From: Dyadobacter sandarakinus
Lineage (GTDB): Bacteria > Bacteroidota > Bacteroidia > Cytophagales > Spirosomataceae
Assembly: GCF_016894445.1 (NCBI RefSeq)
Contig: NZ_CP056775.1
Location: 4,824,001-4,888,000 of the forward strand
Length of the DNA: 64,000 nucleotides
Direction: 5' to 3'
Part shown: positions 35,116 to 43,975 of the stretch, piece after piece
Numbering within the stretch: position 1 is the first letter of the stretch
Layout: every line of letters starts with the position of its first letter
Translations under genes and position numbers: made by a program
Notes under the pieces: generated by a model
The model's input: only the letters and a program-made list of their open reading frames with translations
Database searches by the model: none
Told to the model about the DNA's origin: nothing

Positions 35116-36401
35116 AAAAGGAAACAATCCAAATCATCCTGCTTGTGCTGCTCGCTGCTAATGCGGCTCTGGCACAATGCGGTTTCCTGGCGGGAAAAGT
35201 AACGGATTTCAGCAGCAACCTGCCGGTACAGGCATCCCTCTCGGCCCGCACGGAGCAGGGAAAGGTCCGGCTCGGCAAAACTGATTCGTCGGGCACATTC
35301 AACGTGGAAATGCCCTGCCGTGTATCGGCGATCACGGTGGAAGGCGCTGGATACCAGTCGCTGCACATGCCACTGAATGAGGATAGCAAGCCCGAGGGTA
35401 CCTATTTCGTGGTATTTACGCTGATACCACTGGGGCGACAAACCAGCGATGCACCTTATGAACAGTCGGGGCAGAAGCATTTTGAGCTCGTGGACAGTGT
35501 AAAAACCACTTCGCTAATCCGGCGGATAGAGGTGCGCGACGCAGTCTCCAACGAGCTGCTGCCTGCGGAGTTATGCCTTTTTTATACACAAAAACAAAAG
35601 AAAGACTGCCTGAGCCTGTCGGGCGGGAAGCCCGCAGCAGAGGTGATTTTTACGGAAAAAGACATTGTGGCTGTGGAAGTAACCTCGGCAGGGTACCGCT
35701 CCTACCACGGTAACCTCATCCTCGACAAAACCGACCAGGAACCCCGCACCTACATGATCAGGCTCATGCGGCAGCAATCCATACTGTCTGTCAACATCCT
35801 GAATGCGAAAGCCGGAATGCAGCACAGGCTTATGGAAAAAAATAACACCGTGAAACCATTGCAGCGCATTGACGACGGCCATTACTATGCCGAAGTAACA
35901 CCCGGAGCGACATACCGGATGAATGTTAGTGACAGTAACAATGCTTCGGACCTGAGTATGAGCATTGATCCTGTGGATGAAGGACTTACGCTTCGATCAT
36001 TGCGGCTGCCGGCGGCAGCATCTGCGGGAAAAGCTACCGGGCCGGCAAGTCCTGAAAAGAAAACGTTGTATTTCCCCCGCAGCGATTACAAGCTGCCTGT
36101 ACAGTCGGCCAGGTACCTTGATTCGGTTGCGGTATTTGTAAAAAGCAATAGCGGCAAAGGGTTGCGTATTACCGGGCATACGGACAATGTGGGTAACCCG
36201 GACCTGAACATGACGCTGTCGGAGTACCGGGTGCGCGTCGTGACCCGCTACCTCGTCACAAAGGGTGTACCGGAGCATCTCATTTCTGCCGCAGGGCTGG
36301 GCAGCCGTTATCCGGCCGTGCCCAACGATTCGGAAGAAAACAAGCGTAAAAACCGCAGGGTAGAAGTACAGGTTATTGATTTACAGCAGACAAGCAACTG
36401 A
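35112..36401 (+). CDS. OmpA-family peptidoglycan-binding protein with carboxypeptidase-regulatory-like domains
   Basis: The 429-residue protein has a signal peptide ending ANAALAQ. Two beta-sandwich domains resembling CarboxypepD_reg modules follow (about 24-110 and 135-215). The C-terminal OmpA domain (about 310-427) has LRITGHTDNVGNPDLNMTLS, RVVTRYLVTKGV and NRRVEVQVI, including the Asp/Arg pair that binds diaminopimelate. It should be fixed to peptidoglycan. Coupled by ATGA to the upstream gene and 1 bp from the next, it is a likely cell-wall anchor for this T6SS, analogous to TagL-type proteins of other subtypes. Confidence 0.8.
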   Translation: MKKETIQIILLVLLAANAALAQCGFLAGKVTDFSSNLPVQASLSARTEQGKVRLGKTDSSGTFNVEMPCRVSAITVEGAGYQSLHMPLNEDSKPEGTYFVVFTLIPLGRQTSDAPYEQSGQKHFELVDSVKTTSLIRRIEVRDAVSNELLPAELCLFYTQKQKKDCLSLSGGKPAAEVIFTEKDIVAVEVTSAGYRSYHGNLILDKTDQEPRTYMIRLMRQQSILSVNILNAKAGMQHRLMEKNNTVKPLQRIDDGHYYAEVTPGATYRMNVSDSNNASDLSMSIDPVDEGLTLRSLRLPAAASAGKATGPASPEKKTLYFPRSDYKLPVQSARYLDSVAVFVKSNSGKGLRITGHTDNVGNPDLNMTLSEYRVRVVTRYLVTKGVPEHLISAAGLGSRYPAVPNDSEENKRKNRRVEVQVIDLQQTSN

Positions 36402-36402
36402 T

Positions 36403-37413
36403 ATGGTAGAGGTAATCAACAAAAAGGAATTAGGCAGATGCATGGGCTTGTGTATCCTGCTGCTGGTCATCGGCACATCCCCGCTGCAGGCCCAGGCACT
36501 CAGCCGGAAGGATGCCGACGAAATACGCGTACTGGCCCGCGAAAAAGTAAGAGGCCTGAACGAGCTGCTGAATGCAATTGCCAATGAAGACCTGAGCAAT
36601 TACGAACGCAAATATTTGATAATGAACAGCTATATGCCCAGTCCCGACCAGATTTTTATCAACGACGGCGTGATCGTGGAGGATGATACCGACCCAAAGC
36701 ACAAGACTGCGGCACCCGGCCCGGACACACCCATTGAAAAGTACCTGAGCAATTTTGACCTTTTTTATACCAAATCAGAAACCAATACCATTGAATTCAC
36801 CAACCTCGTGGTGTCGGATGTGAAGGTTGACAAGTATCCTTTCGTCAAGGTATTTTACACTGAACATTTCAAAAGCACCAGGGGCGGCACCCCGTACGAG
36901 CCTGTAAGCCGGGTTGCAGAGCTGCGTGCAGACAAGTCGGGCAGTGACTGGATGGTGTTTCTGACACGTCTTGCATTCAGTTCGCCTGCTAATGTCAAAT
37001 CGGTTCCGGTTACGCCCAGGCCTTCTGCCAGTTACGATTCCCTGCAAAGGAACAAAGAGCCGGTACTTGCCCGTCCTGCAGATAAAAAGCCTGTGGCAGC
37101 CACCGGCCAGACGCAGGACGTGCAGCGGGTTACTCAGGCACTGGACCAGGCGGCTGTGGCCGATGCGCAACGGCGCAGGAAGCTGGGGATTATCAAGGCC
37201 GGAGCAGGCGTGGCAGCCCTGGCGTTTGGAGGAGTGACTTACAGTATGCTCAGCAAGGATTATAAAGATTACAAAGCCAGGATCGCCGGCCACGAAGGCA
37301 TTACCTCCTATGCAAAGCCGGGGATCTACATTTCGGTAGGTGCAGCGGCGGTTGGTTTAGGCGTGTCGCTGACCTCACTTTTTGATTTCAAGAATGCAAA
37401 ACATCCCAGGTAA
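36403..37413 (+). CDS. Signal-peptide protein with two C-terminal hydrophobic helices, T6SS cluster
   Basis: The ATG at 36403 gives 336 residues. An N-terminal signal (LCILLLVIGTSPLQAQ) precedes a ~190-residue globular domain (LSRKDADEIRVLAREKVRGL; FVKVFYTEHFKS) that looks like an NTF2/cystatin-type fold. A low-complexity segment (about 200-270) follows, then two hydrophobic helices near the end (GAGVAALAFGGVTYSML and GIYISVGAAAVGLGVSLTSL). This hairpin could sit in a membrane. I do not recognise the family. The stop overlaps the PAAR start by one base, so it belongs to the same transcript. Confidence 0.6.
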   Translation: MVEVINKKELGRCMGLCILLLVIGTSPLQAQALSRKDADEIRVLAREKVRGLNELLNAIANEDLSNYERKYLIMNSYMPSPDQIFINDGVIVEDDTDPKHKTAAPGPDTPIEKYLSNFDLFYTKSETNTIEFTNLVVSDVKVDKYPFVKVFYTEHFKSTRGGTPYEPVSRVAELRADKSGSDWMVFLTRLAFSSPANVKSVPVTPRPSASYDSLQRNKEPVLARPADKKPVAATGQTQDVQRVTQALDQAAVADAQRRRKLGIIKAGAGVAALAFGGVTYSMLSKDYKDYKARIAGHEGITSYAKPGIYISVGAAAVGLGVSLTSLFDFKNAKHPR

Positions 37414-37715
37414 TGTCAAAACCAGCAGCGCGTATCGGAGATATGCATGTATGTCCCATGATAACACCGGGACTGCCTCCTGTTCCGCACGTGGGCGGGC
37501 CGGTACTGCCGCCGGGAACCCCGCTGGTGCTCATAGGCGGCCAGCCGGCGGCGGGAGCAGGTGATATGTGCGTGTGCGTAGGACCCCCGGATGTGATTGC
37601 AATAGGCTCTGCTACGGTGTTGATCGGCGGCAGGCCGGCTGCCCGGATGGGTGATATGACGGTACATGGCGGCAGCATTGTAAGTGGCTGTCCTACTGTG
37701 CTCATCGGAGGGTAA
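37413..37715 (+). CDS. PAAR-domain spike-tip protein
   Basis: The 100-residue protein is a bare PAAR domain. It opens with PAARIGDMHVCPM and has repeated GxPVLIGG-type elements (LVLIGGQPAAGAGD, TVLIGGRPAARMGD, TVLIGG), with His and Cys residues (HVC, CVC, HGG, GC) that bind the zinc at the cone tip. It sharpens the VgrG spike. There is no effector extension, so any cargo must attach by other means. It is encoded just before tssB. Confidence 0.95.
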   Translation: MSKPAARIGDMHVCPMITPGLPPVPHVGGPVLPPGTPLVLIGGQPAAGAGDMCVCVGPPDVIAIGSATVLIGGRPAARMGDMTVHGGSIVSGCPTVLIGG

Positions 37716-37763
37716 AATGTTACCAGGAATTTATCAAATGCATATTCTAAACCATTTACAACT

Positions 37764-38210
37764 ATGTTTAACTACGGAATTGGCGGCAACGAGCGCAAGA
37801 TCGACCAGGCTGCCGAAGGAATTGCAGACATCCCGCAAAACCGGACACTGTTTGCCACGCGCCTCACCGGCGACCCGGCACCGCGCCCGGAAATGGTGTA
37901 CGACCTTAAAACTACCGAAGAGGTATTTGCGCATTACCAGCCTGAAACAGAAGTGGAATTCATCACAGCCGATGGCAGCTTTGTAAACGAAAACCTGCGT
38001 ATGCGCAGCCTAGGAGATTTCAGCAAAAAAGGCATCATCGCCCAAAGTGCATTCCTGCAGGATCTGGACGCCCGCTCCGACGCATACCAGCAGGTAGTAC
38101 GGCACCTTAAAGTCAATAAAATCTTGAAAGCCGCCCTCGAAAAACCCGAAGCAAAAGCCGCATTGCTGGGCATTTTCCAAACGTTGGTCGAGGAGCTTTC
38201 GGGGGATTGA
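37764..38210 (+). CDS. tssB: T6SS sheath small subunit TssB
   Basis: The 148-residue protein carries TssB features: the VYDLKTTEEVFAHYQPETEVEF strand region that interlocks with TssC, and the LRMRSLGDFSKKGI motif. A helical segment follows with LQDLDARSDAYQQVVRHLKVNK and a C-terminal LGIFQTLVEEL helix. TssB and TssC form the contractile sheath recycled by TssH. It is separated from tssC by 274 bp of purine/pyrimidine-rich repeat, which is unusual because the two genes are normally adjacent. Confidence 0.92.
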   Translation: MFNYGIGGNERKIDQAAEGIADIPQNRTLFATRLTGDPAPRPEMVYDLKTTEEVFAHYQPETEVEFITADGSFVNENLRMRSLGDFSKKGIIAQSAFLQDLDARSDAYQQVVRHLKVNKILKAALEKPEAKAALLGIFQTLVEELSGD

Positions 38211-38452
38211 AGGAGGGAAGGAGGAGGAATGGAGGATGGAGGAAAGGAGGAAGGGAAGAAAGGAGGAAAGGAGGATGGGAGGCAGTATAGCTGATTATTA
38301 GGGTTTGTATATCTGTTGAATTGTTCAGTTAGGCATTCCTAGATCTACCCACTTTACCTACTTCATCACTGCCATCCTAATCAATCCTTCAACCATCAAC
38401 CTCTCCCAATCCTCCATCCTCCTTCCTCCCCTTCTTCCTTTCCTCCTCCCTT
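38210..38452. repeat. Long imperfect inverted repeat, GGAGG-rich, between tssB and tssC
   Basis: A purine-only tract (38210-38283) with about nine GGAGG cores is followed, after a mixed ~117-bp loop, by a pyrimidine-only tract (38401-38452) that is its imperfect reverse complement. In mRNA it could form a long stem. In DNA such tracts can form triplex structures. No gene is visible between 38211 and 38484. Confidence 0.75.
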
Positions 38453-38484
38453 GATCCATTCACCCATTCATCCCCAATCACACC

Positions 38485-39846
38485 ATGCCAACCTCATTGA
38501 CATCCCCCGAAAATTCCCCCGCTCCGGAGCGCATTGCTGTGCCGCTGGAAACCGGGCTTCCGCAGCTGGCCCGATATGGCAGCTTTGATTTGGTAGAAAC
38601 CATCATAGAAGGTGCTGCCAACGTGAATCCTGAGAAAAAAGCCCGCAGGAAAATCTTCCTGACCGAGGCTGACAAGAAGAATGAACGGCAGCAGCTGAAA
38701 AAGCGGCTGGAACTCTGGAGTGAGCTACTCAGCAGCTCCGACAATGTGGCCGAAATGATCGAAGCCGGGCAGAAGCAGGCTGATGCTGCATCCTCATTAC
38801 TGAAAGAAAACCTGGGCAAGGCGGTAGAGCAGCTACGGCCCCTTGAACAGTCGTACCGGTCGGTGGCTATGTTTTTCAAAAATACCGATCAGGAAAAGGT
38901 TAAAAATGTCACCTTCCTGAATGCCGATCCCGAGCAGTTGCAAGACCTGGATGTAACTACATTCATTGATGCAGTGGGAGAAGAGCTGGCCGCCAAATAC
39001 GACCGCCTGGATCTCCGGGAAAACTACTCGATCCTCAATGTACCCGGCTACCTGGGCTCGGGCAAGGTGGTGGAAAAGTGGGCGAAAATGGCGCACAAAA
39101 ACAAGGTAATGCTGCTCACGGACTTCATGCACCTGGATGCACCGGAGGACGTCATGGAGCTTTTTGAGGTAGCCAGCCTCACAGGCGGAGCGGCCCACCT
39201 GTCTAACGTGATGATGACCTGCAACTGGCTTACCGGCCGGGCCCGGCATGACGACCTGGGTGAAGAGGACGACCTCTATATACCGCCTTCCACGGCTTTG
39301 GCAGGCAATGTGTACAAAACGCTGATGTCGCAGGTGGCAGCCGGCAAGAAGCACGGTACCCTCAGCGAGGTGGACGGCGTGCGCTTCCCACTGAAAAAAT
39401 CGGAGATCGCCGACCTTGAAAAAATGGGTTTGATCCCGATGGTTAATGAATTTGGAAAGGTAATGGCATTCTCGGCCAAGACGTTGTTCAATGGGGATAA
39501 TGTAGGGCTGCAGACCTACTCGGTAGTGCGGGTGTTTGACTACATTACTAAGGTACTGATCGATTTTCTGAACCGGCGCGCTTTTGAAAATTTCGACTAC
39601 AATACCAAAAATGACCTGAAAAAGCAGATCATCAAGTTCCTGGACAGCGTTACCGGCCCGGGCAAGCTGATCGAGAAGTTCAGCATTATGCGGTTTGAGC
39701 AAGACAAAAATCAAAAGGATAAGGTGTACCTCGACATCCATATGATCCCCTATTTTCCTGCGAAAAACTTCATGATCGCGCTCACCGGCCAAAAAGGCGA
39801 CGACCTTGACGCCGCGGCCTGGAATGCGGAGTATGCTCAGCAGTAA
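38485..39846 (+). CDS. tssC: T6SS sheath large subunit TssC
   Basis: The 453-residue protein has the conserved core of TssC: YRSVAMFFKN, YSILNVPGYLGSGKVVEKWA and IPPSTALAGNVYKT. The C-terminal SVVRVFDYITKVLIDFLN and IHMIPYFPAKNFMIALTG segments provide the strand exchanged with TssB. The N-terminus has an added charged helix (KKNERQQLKKRLELW). With TssB it makes the outer sheath whose contraction fires the tube. Confidence 0.95.
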   Translation: MPTSLTSPENSPAPERIAVPLETGLPQLARYGSFDLVETIIEGAANVNPEKKARRKIFLTEADKKNERQQLKKRLELWSELLSSSDNVAEMIEAGQKQADAASSLLKENLGKAVEQLRPLEQSYRSVAMFFKNTDQEKVKNVTFLNADPEQLQDLDVTTFIDAVGEELAAKYDRLDLRENYSILNVPGYLGSGKVVEKWAKMAHKNKVMLLTDFMHLDAPEDVMELFEVASLTGGAAHLSNVMMTCNWLTGRARHDDLGEEDDLYIPPSTALAGNVYKTLMSQVAAGKKHGTLSEVDGVRFPLKKSEIADLEKMGLIPMVNEFGKVMAFSAKTLFNGDNVGLQTYSVVRVFDYITKVLIDFLNRRAFENFDYNTKNDLKKQIIKFLDSVTGPGKLIEKFSIMRFEQDKNQKDKVYLDIHMIPYFPAKNFMIALTGQKGDDLDAAAWNAEYAQQ

Positions 39847-39905
39847 GCAATCCGATTTTCTGATCGCCTGCATTCTCACACTCCTTGTCCTTCCATTAAA
39901 CATTC

Positions 39906-40307
39906 ATGCATTCCATGCTCACACTGACCATCGACCACGATCAGACCTACGAAATCCTTCTTATGCGGTTTGAGGTGCATCAGGGAGTGGACGATTCGAT
40001 GGGAATTGCTTCACCAATGCAGTGGGCCTACCTGTACGTGGAAGCGGCGATGGTACTGGATGATTTTCTGGCAGGCTGGGCGAGTAAGGCTTCGCAGAAG
40101 TACGACCTGACGGTGGAGCATGCGGGTGAAAACGGACCAGTAAAGACGATGGATTTTAAAGAAGCAGTGTGTACGGAGCTGGTGGAAATGTTTGACGACG
40201 GAACTGATGGAGTGCGGTCACCGGGTGGATTGCAGAATTTTGTTACCTGCCTCACCATCACGGCCGGCAAAGTAGAGGTAAAAGATGCAAAGCTTGAAAA
40301 CTTCTGA
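39906..40307 (+). CDS. TssD-like tube protein, divergent copy 1
   Basis: The 133-residue protein has the beta-barrel pattern of Bacteroidota TssD (Hcp). An opening strand with long hydrophobics (YEILLMRFEVHQGVDDSMG) and a central helix (VEAAMVLDDFLAGWASKA) precede closing strands (VKTMDFKEAVCTELVEMF; FVTCLTITAGKVEVKD). It is quite unlike the third TssD copy. Its place just before another divergent copy and VgrG suggests a tube-tip or adaptor role rather than bulk tube. Confidence 0.7.
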   Translation: MHSMLTLTIDHDQTYEILLMRFEVHQGVDDSMGIASPMQWAYLYVEAAMVLDDFLAGWASKASQKYDLTVEHAGENGPVKTMDFKEAVCTELVEMFDDGTDGVRSPGGLQNFVTCLTITAGKVEVKDAKLENF

Positions 40308-40310
40308 GCG

Positions 40311-40802
40311 ATGGCACAGCAGGATGCGACCATTGGTGTTGAGGCACATGTTACGCTGGACGGAAAGGCGTTTTTGGGGCGGAAAGTCTCCTACGGCTGC
40401 AACCGCAATGCCGACGAACGCGGCGCTCCCACGGACGCGCCCAAACCCAGGCTGATCAGGATGATGCTTGTACCTCAGGCGAGTGATGACTTTGCATTGC
40501 TCTACGACTGGGCCTTCAAAAATGATCGCAAACTGAGCGGGCAGGTCGAGTTCAAGTACAGCAATAATTCGCAGGTACTCCGCAGAATCGAGTTTGAGGA
40601 GGCGTATTGTGTCGGGTTCAGGGAAACATTCGTGTATAGCGACGCAGGGATCAATGCAGCCCACGTGCCTGACCTCAAAAACTATAAACCGGAGCACCGG
40701 GGCGCACCTTACTTTCCGCAAAATCCGGACCCGGGCGCGATGTACGAACTGGTTCTGCTGCCGCAGAAGATGAAAATCGGACAAGTTGAAATAGAAAGCT
40801 GA
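40311..40802 (+). CDS. TssD-like tube protein, divergent copy 2
   Basis: The 163-residue protein again shows the TssD layout: VEAHVTLDGKAFLGRKVSYGCNRN, LLYDWAFKNDRKLSGQVEFKY, and FEEAYCVGFRETFVY with the YC-(V)-F-E element also seen in copy 3. It has an extra ~25-residue loop (DLKNYKPEHRGAPYFPQNPD) before the last strand. It starts 3 bp after copy 1 and abuts the VgrG gene with no gap, which fits a VgrG-contacting tube cap. Confidence 0.7.
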   Translation: MAQQDATIGVEAHVTLDGKAFLGRKVSYGCNRNADERGAPTDAPKPRLIRMMLVPQASDDFALLYDWAFKNDRKLSGQVEFKYSNNSQVLRRIEFEEAYCVGFRETFVYSDAGINAAHVPDLKNYKPEHRGAPYFPQNPDPGAMYELVLLPQKMKIGQVEIES

Positions 40803-42644
40803 ATGGCACGACAAGTAGATACTTCCATTGAAATAGAAGGTGGTACGCAGATCACCCGGCACCTGGGGCTCACGATTGAACAAGATTTGTTTGACCATCA
40901 CCGGTTTGAGCTCGTGGTACCCTTTGACCAGCTTGAAAAAGAAGGTGAGCACTTTTTCAATCGCTCGCACCGTACCGTAATGGGCAAAAAGATCACTTTT
41001 TCATTCAGCCCCCGGTTGAGTAAAGAGTCCTTTGATTTTTCATTTCAGGGCATTGTTACGGAAATCCGCCTGCGTAGCCTGAGTGACATGAGCAGTGCTT
41101 TTGTGATCAAAGGGTATAGTCCCACCATCGTGCTGGAAGATGCCGTACAGCGGCGGTCATTTCTGGAAGGTACCGTGCAGGATATTTTCAACACAGTATT
41201 ACAACCTTATCCCCAGAACCTGCTGAAAAAACAGCTTCAACCCGAAAACGGCGGAAGGAATGTGCCCTTTATCCAATACAATGAAAGCAACTACCGCTTC
41301 CTGAGCCGCGTGGCCGACCGCTGCTGCGAGTGGTTTTACTACAATGGGCGGGAGCTTGTGCTGGGCCACGGTAACGATGCCGCGGAAGTGGATTTCCTGG
41401 TTGACGGTTTGCAGAACTTTGACGTAGCACTGCAGTTACAGCCTTCCCGGTTCAGTTTTGAGGGATACAATTACAGTGTTCCGGAACATTTCCGAGGAAG
41501 CTCGTCAACCCAGCAGGTGGACGGACTTACCACGCTGAGTTCGTTTACCCTGGACGAGTCAGATCATCTTTTTACACAAACAGCCCTGCTGCCTGCACCC
41601 GAAATCGTCAAAGACCAGGCCGAGATCGATGAGCTCACACGCATGGAACGTTCCGCACGCGTATCGTCCATGGTCGATTTCCGGGCCAATGGGGCCTTGC
41701 CCGATATCAGCATCGGGACGGTGCTTTCGGTGAAAGGGCAGCGGATCAATGAGCGGGGCGAGCCTTACGAGGAGAATTTTGGTAAATACCGCGTTACCCG
41801 CATTCGTCACGAAGTAAACACCGCCGGAAGCTACCACAACAACTTCCAGGCTGTACCAGAGTCGGCCCGGCATCCGCCCAACAATCCGCATGTAACCAAT
41901 CCGGTGGGAGAGACCGAGCAGGCCGAGGTAATCGCCAATGATGATCCCGACAACCTGGGAAGAGTACGCGTACGTTACTCATGGACGCAGCCGCGGCCGC
42001 AGGATCAGGAGTCGGTGTGGATGCGGGTGGGCAGTATGCACAATGCCGCCGGGAAGGGTGCCTGCTTTGTGCCTGAGATCGGCGCGATGGTGATGGTAGG
42101 ATATGAGGGTAACCTGGCCGAAAATCCTTTTGTACTCACTACCCTTTATCCCAAACCGAAAGAACAAACCAGCTATACACACAAAAATAATGATGTCAAA
42201 GTGTTGGCCACGCGCTCGGGCAATATGATGGTTTTTATTGATGAGGATGGCGATGCAAAAATCCAGATCAGCAACAGTGAAAAGCTGGATACCTACCTGC
42301 AATTCAGTTTTAAGGAAGAGGGTGAAATTGAGCTTTTTGTAGAGAATGGCCTGGTGAATATGGTATCAAAAAACCTGCATGTAAAAGCCTCCGAAAACAT
42401 TGAAATGAAAGCCGGAAAGGAACTCAGGCTGGAAGGAAATACGATTTCCGTTAATGCAAGCGGGGATCTGAACATGGAGGCCAGCCTGTCCGCAACGCTG
42501 AAAGCAGGTACCACGCTCACTGCCGAAGGTACCGCGGGCGCAACCCTCAAAGGTGCCCGGCTCAGCATGGAAGCTGATGCCATGGCCGAAGTAAAGAGCA
42601 GCGGACCTGTCAAGGTCAGCGGGCTGCCTATCATGTTAAACTGA
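40803..42644 (+). CDS. vgrG: T6SS spike protein VgrG (TssI)
   Basis: The 613-residue protein follows the gp27-gp5 plan. A gp27-like hub occupies about 1-360, with the QYNESNYRFLSRVADRCCEW motif. An OB-fold lies at about 370-460 (ANDDPDNLGRVRVRYSWTQ; MRVGSMHNAAGKG, GAMVMVGYEG). A C-terminal triangular beta-helix of short repeats follows (NIEMKAGKELRLEGNTISVNA...), ending SGLPIMLN. There is no extra C-terminal enzyme domain, so this VgrG is structural. It would carry the PAAR tip encoded at 37413. Confidence 0.95.
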   Translation: MARQVDTSIEIEGGTQITRHLGLTIEQDLFDHHRFELVVPFDQLEKEGEHFFNRSHRTVMGKKITFSFSPRLSKESFDFSFQGIVTEIRLRSLSDMSSAFVIKGYSPTIVLEDAVQRRSFLEGTVQDIFNTVLQPYPQNLLKKQLQPENGGRNVPFIQYNESNYRFLSRVADRCCEWFYYNGRELVLGHGNDAAEVDFLVDGLQNFDVALQLQPSRFSFEGYNYSVPEHFRGSSSTQQVDGLTTLSSFTLDESDHLFTQTALLPAPEIVKDQAEIDELTRMERSARVSSMVDFRANGALPDISIGTVLSVKGQRINERGEPYEENFGKYRVTRIRHEVNTAGSYHNNFQAVPESARHPPNNPHVTNPVGETEQAEVIANDDPDNLGRVRVRYSWTQPRPQDQESVWMRVGSMHNAAGKGACFVPEIGAMVMVGYEGNLAENPFVLTTLYPKPKEQTSYTHKNNDVKVLATRSGNMMVFIDEDGDAKIQISNSEKLDTYLQFSFKEEGEIELFVENGLVNMVSKNLHVKASENIEMKAGKELRLEGNTISVNASGDLNMEASLSATLKAGTTLTAEGTAGATLKGARLSMEADAMAEVKSSGPVKVSGLPIMLN

Positions 42645-42690
42645 AAACTATATCCATACCTGTTTTATTCACTTTTAAACAATCACAATT

Positions 42691-43107
42691 ATGCCAGCTT
42701 CAAGTTTTGACGCGTATTTTACCTGGGACGGCGGTCCTTCCGGTGACGGGATTGCAGTTATTTCCTGCAACTACTCCCTGTCACAATCCATAGATGATAA
42801 AGGCCGGGTATCATCCAAAGTATACGGCGGAACCGTGTTCATACAGGTCGACTCATCCGGCGTGAGCGACAGTCAGAATCTGTGGGAATGGATGGTGGAC
42901 CCCGATGGGAAGAAGCCTTCCGCCAAAATTACCTTCAAGAATGTAGACGAAGAACAAACGCAAAAAGAGCTCGAACTCACCGACGTATATTGCGTACAGT
43001 ACAGCGAAAGCTTTGTGGAAACCGGCTCCATGCCCATGACAACAAGCCTTACACTCTCGGCCCGGGAGATCAAGCTTTTTGGCACGCCGCATACCAACCG
43101 CTGGTAA
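42691..43107 (+). CDS. tssD: T6SS tube protein TssD (Hcp), main copy
   Basis: The 138-residue protein matches Bacteroidota TssD: SFDAYFTWDGGPSGDGIAVI, the CNYSLSQSIDDKGRVSSKVYGG strand pair, LWEWMVDPDGKKPSAKITF and LTDVYCVQYSESFVETG. Hexameric rings stack to form the inner tube. It has its own hairpin and T-run directly downstream, as expected for a highly expressed tube subunit. It is the most typical of three copies here. Confidence 0.9.
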   Translation: MPASSFDAYFTWDGGPSGDGIAVISCNYSLSQSIDDKGRVSSKVYGGTVFIQVDSSGVSDSQNLWEWMVDPDGKKPSAKITFKNVDEEQTQKELELTDVYCVQYSESFVETGSMPMTTSLTLSAREIKLFGTPHTNRW

Positions 43108-43116
43108 ACGACGATG

Positions 43117-43166
43117 TGGCAGGAGAGGGGATCACGCTGGTTTCGGCTCCTGTCACAGCTTTTTTA
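43117..43166 (+). terminator. Terminator candidate after the main tssD
   Basis: TGGCAGGAG (43117-43125) pairs with CTCCTGTCA (43147-43155) with one mismatch and a 21-base loop. CAGCTTTTTTA follows. Confidence 0.6.
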
Positions 43167-43204
43167 TTGGTTAAAAGAAAGGGTACGGTTGCGGCATTGT
43201 ACGG

Positions 43205-43975
43205 CTATGCGGCGCGTACGGCTACAATGGTTTCGTTATCAACAATGCCATTGTCCTGGAACGTAAGATCCGGGTCCATGTACTGCCGGCGGCGGTACCA
43301 GGGAGCTTTCCTGTAAAAAAGCCAGCCGTAGGGTGTACCGTCCGGGGCCAGGTACCCGATGGGACTACCCGGATTGCGATCGTTGTAATCGTTGAGGAAG
43401 ATAAAAAACAGCTCCCCGAAGCGCATTGCGTGGGGTGCCTTGGCGCGGAAGTTGGTAAATACAGGCTCCTGGGCTTTTTTGGTAAACTCAAACTGAATCA
43501 CAAGTACCCTCGAAAGATCAAGCAGGTCCATATCGGGCAGCGCCTTGCCCATCGGGTAGTACCATTTTTTATAGGATTTTACAGGAATTTCAAGATAACT
43601 CTGGTACACGCGTGCTATAAAAACAGGAAAAAGAAACCCGACGAGGGCGGTTGCCATCCCTACGCCCCTTACCAGGTCATTCGCCAGCTTGTGGTACAGG
43701 AAAATGATCACCAATGCAGCGCCCAGTGCAATAAGCAATGTAAAGCCAATAGCGAGACCAGCGCGGTTTTCAAAAAGACCGGGAAACCATTGGGTAAGGA
43801 GGTACACGTGCAGGATACCTGTTACAAAAAAGAAGGTCATGGCCATAGGATAGGCTGCACGGTATTCCGGGATCCAGAATGCCGTGCAGCCCAGGGCTGT
43901 CAGCAGGATGATTACTCCGATGGCATAGATAATCTGAATTCGTTGAGGAGCAGCTTGCGGGGAGAACAGTTTCAT
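43205..43975 (-). CDS. tssN: T6SS-iii membrane protein TssN
   Basis: The ATG at 43975 gives 256 residues. Four to five N-terminal transmembrane helices (IIYAIGVIILLTALGCTAFWI, MAMTFFFVTGILHVYLL, LAIGFTLLIALGAALVIIFL, MATALVGFLFPVFIARV) precede a cytoplasmic domain with RVLVIQFEFTKKAQEPVFTNF and GELFFIFLNDYNDRN. This matches TssN, the inner-membrane component found only in Bacteroidota T6SS. Uniquely in this cluster it is on the minus strand, so it needs its own promoter within 43976-44053. Confidence 0.82.
   Translation of the reverse strand: MKLFSPQAAPQRIQIIYAIGVIILLTALGCTAFWIPEYRAAYPMAMTFFFVTGILHVYLLTQWFPGLFENRAGLAIGFTLLIALGAALVIIFLYHKLANDLVRGVGMATALVGFLFPVFIARVYQSYLEIPVKSYKKWYYPMGKALPDMDLLDLSRVLVIQFEFTKKAQEPVFTNFRAKAPHAMRFGELFFIFLNDYNDRNPGSPIGYLAPDGTPYGWLFYRKAPWYRRRQYMDPDLTFQDNGIVDNETIVAVRAA

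Noticed and set aside
38833..39903. 356-codon minus-strand open frame
   Set aside because: Antisense to tssC. It is a long shadow frame rich in His/Gln/Val without motifs.
40803..42644. VgrG with an effector extension
   Set aside because: The protein ends in the beta-helix with SGLPIMLN; no additional domain follows.
42882..43316. 144-codon plus-strand frame crossing tssD and the tssN 3' end
   Set aside because: It overlaps two well-supported genes and has no protein features.
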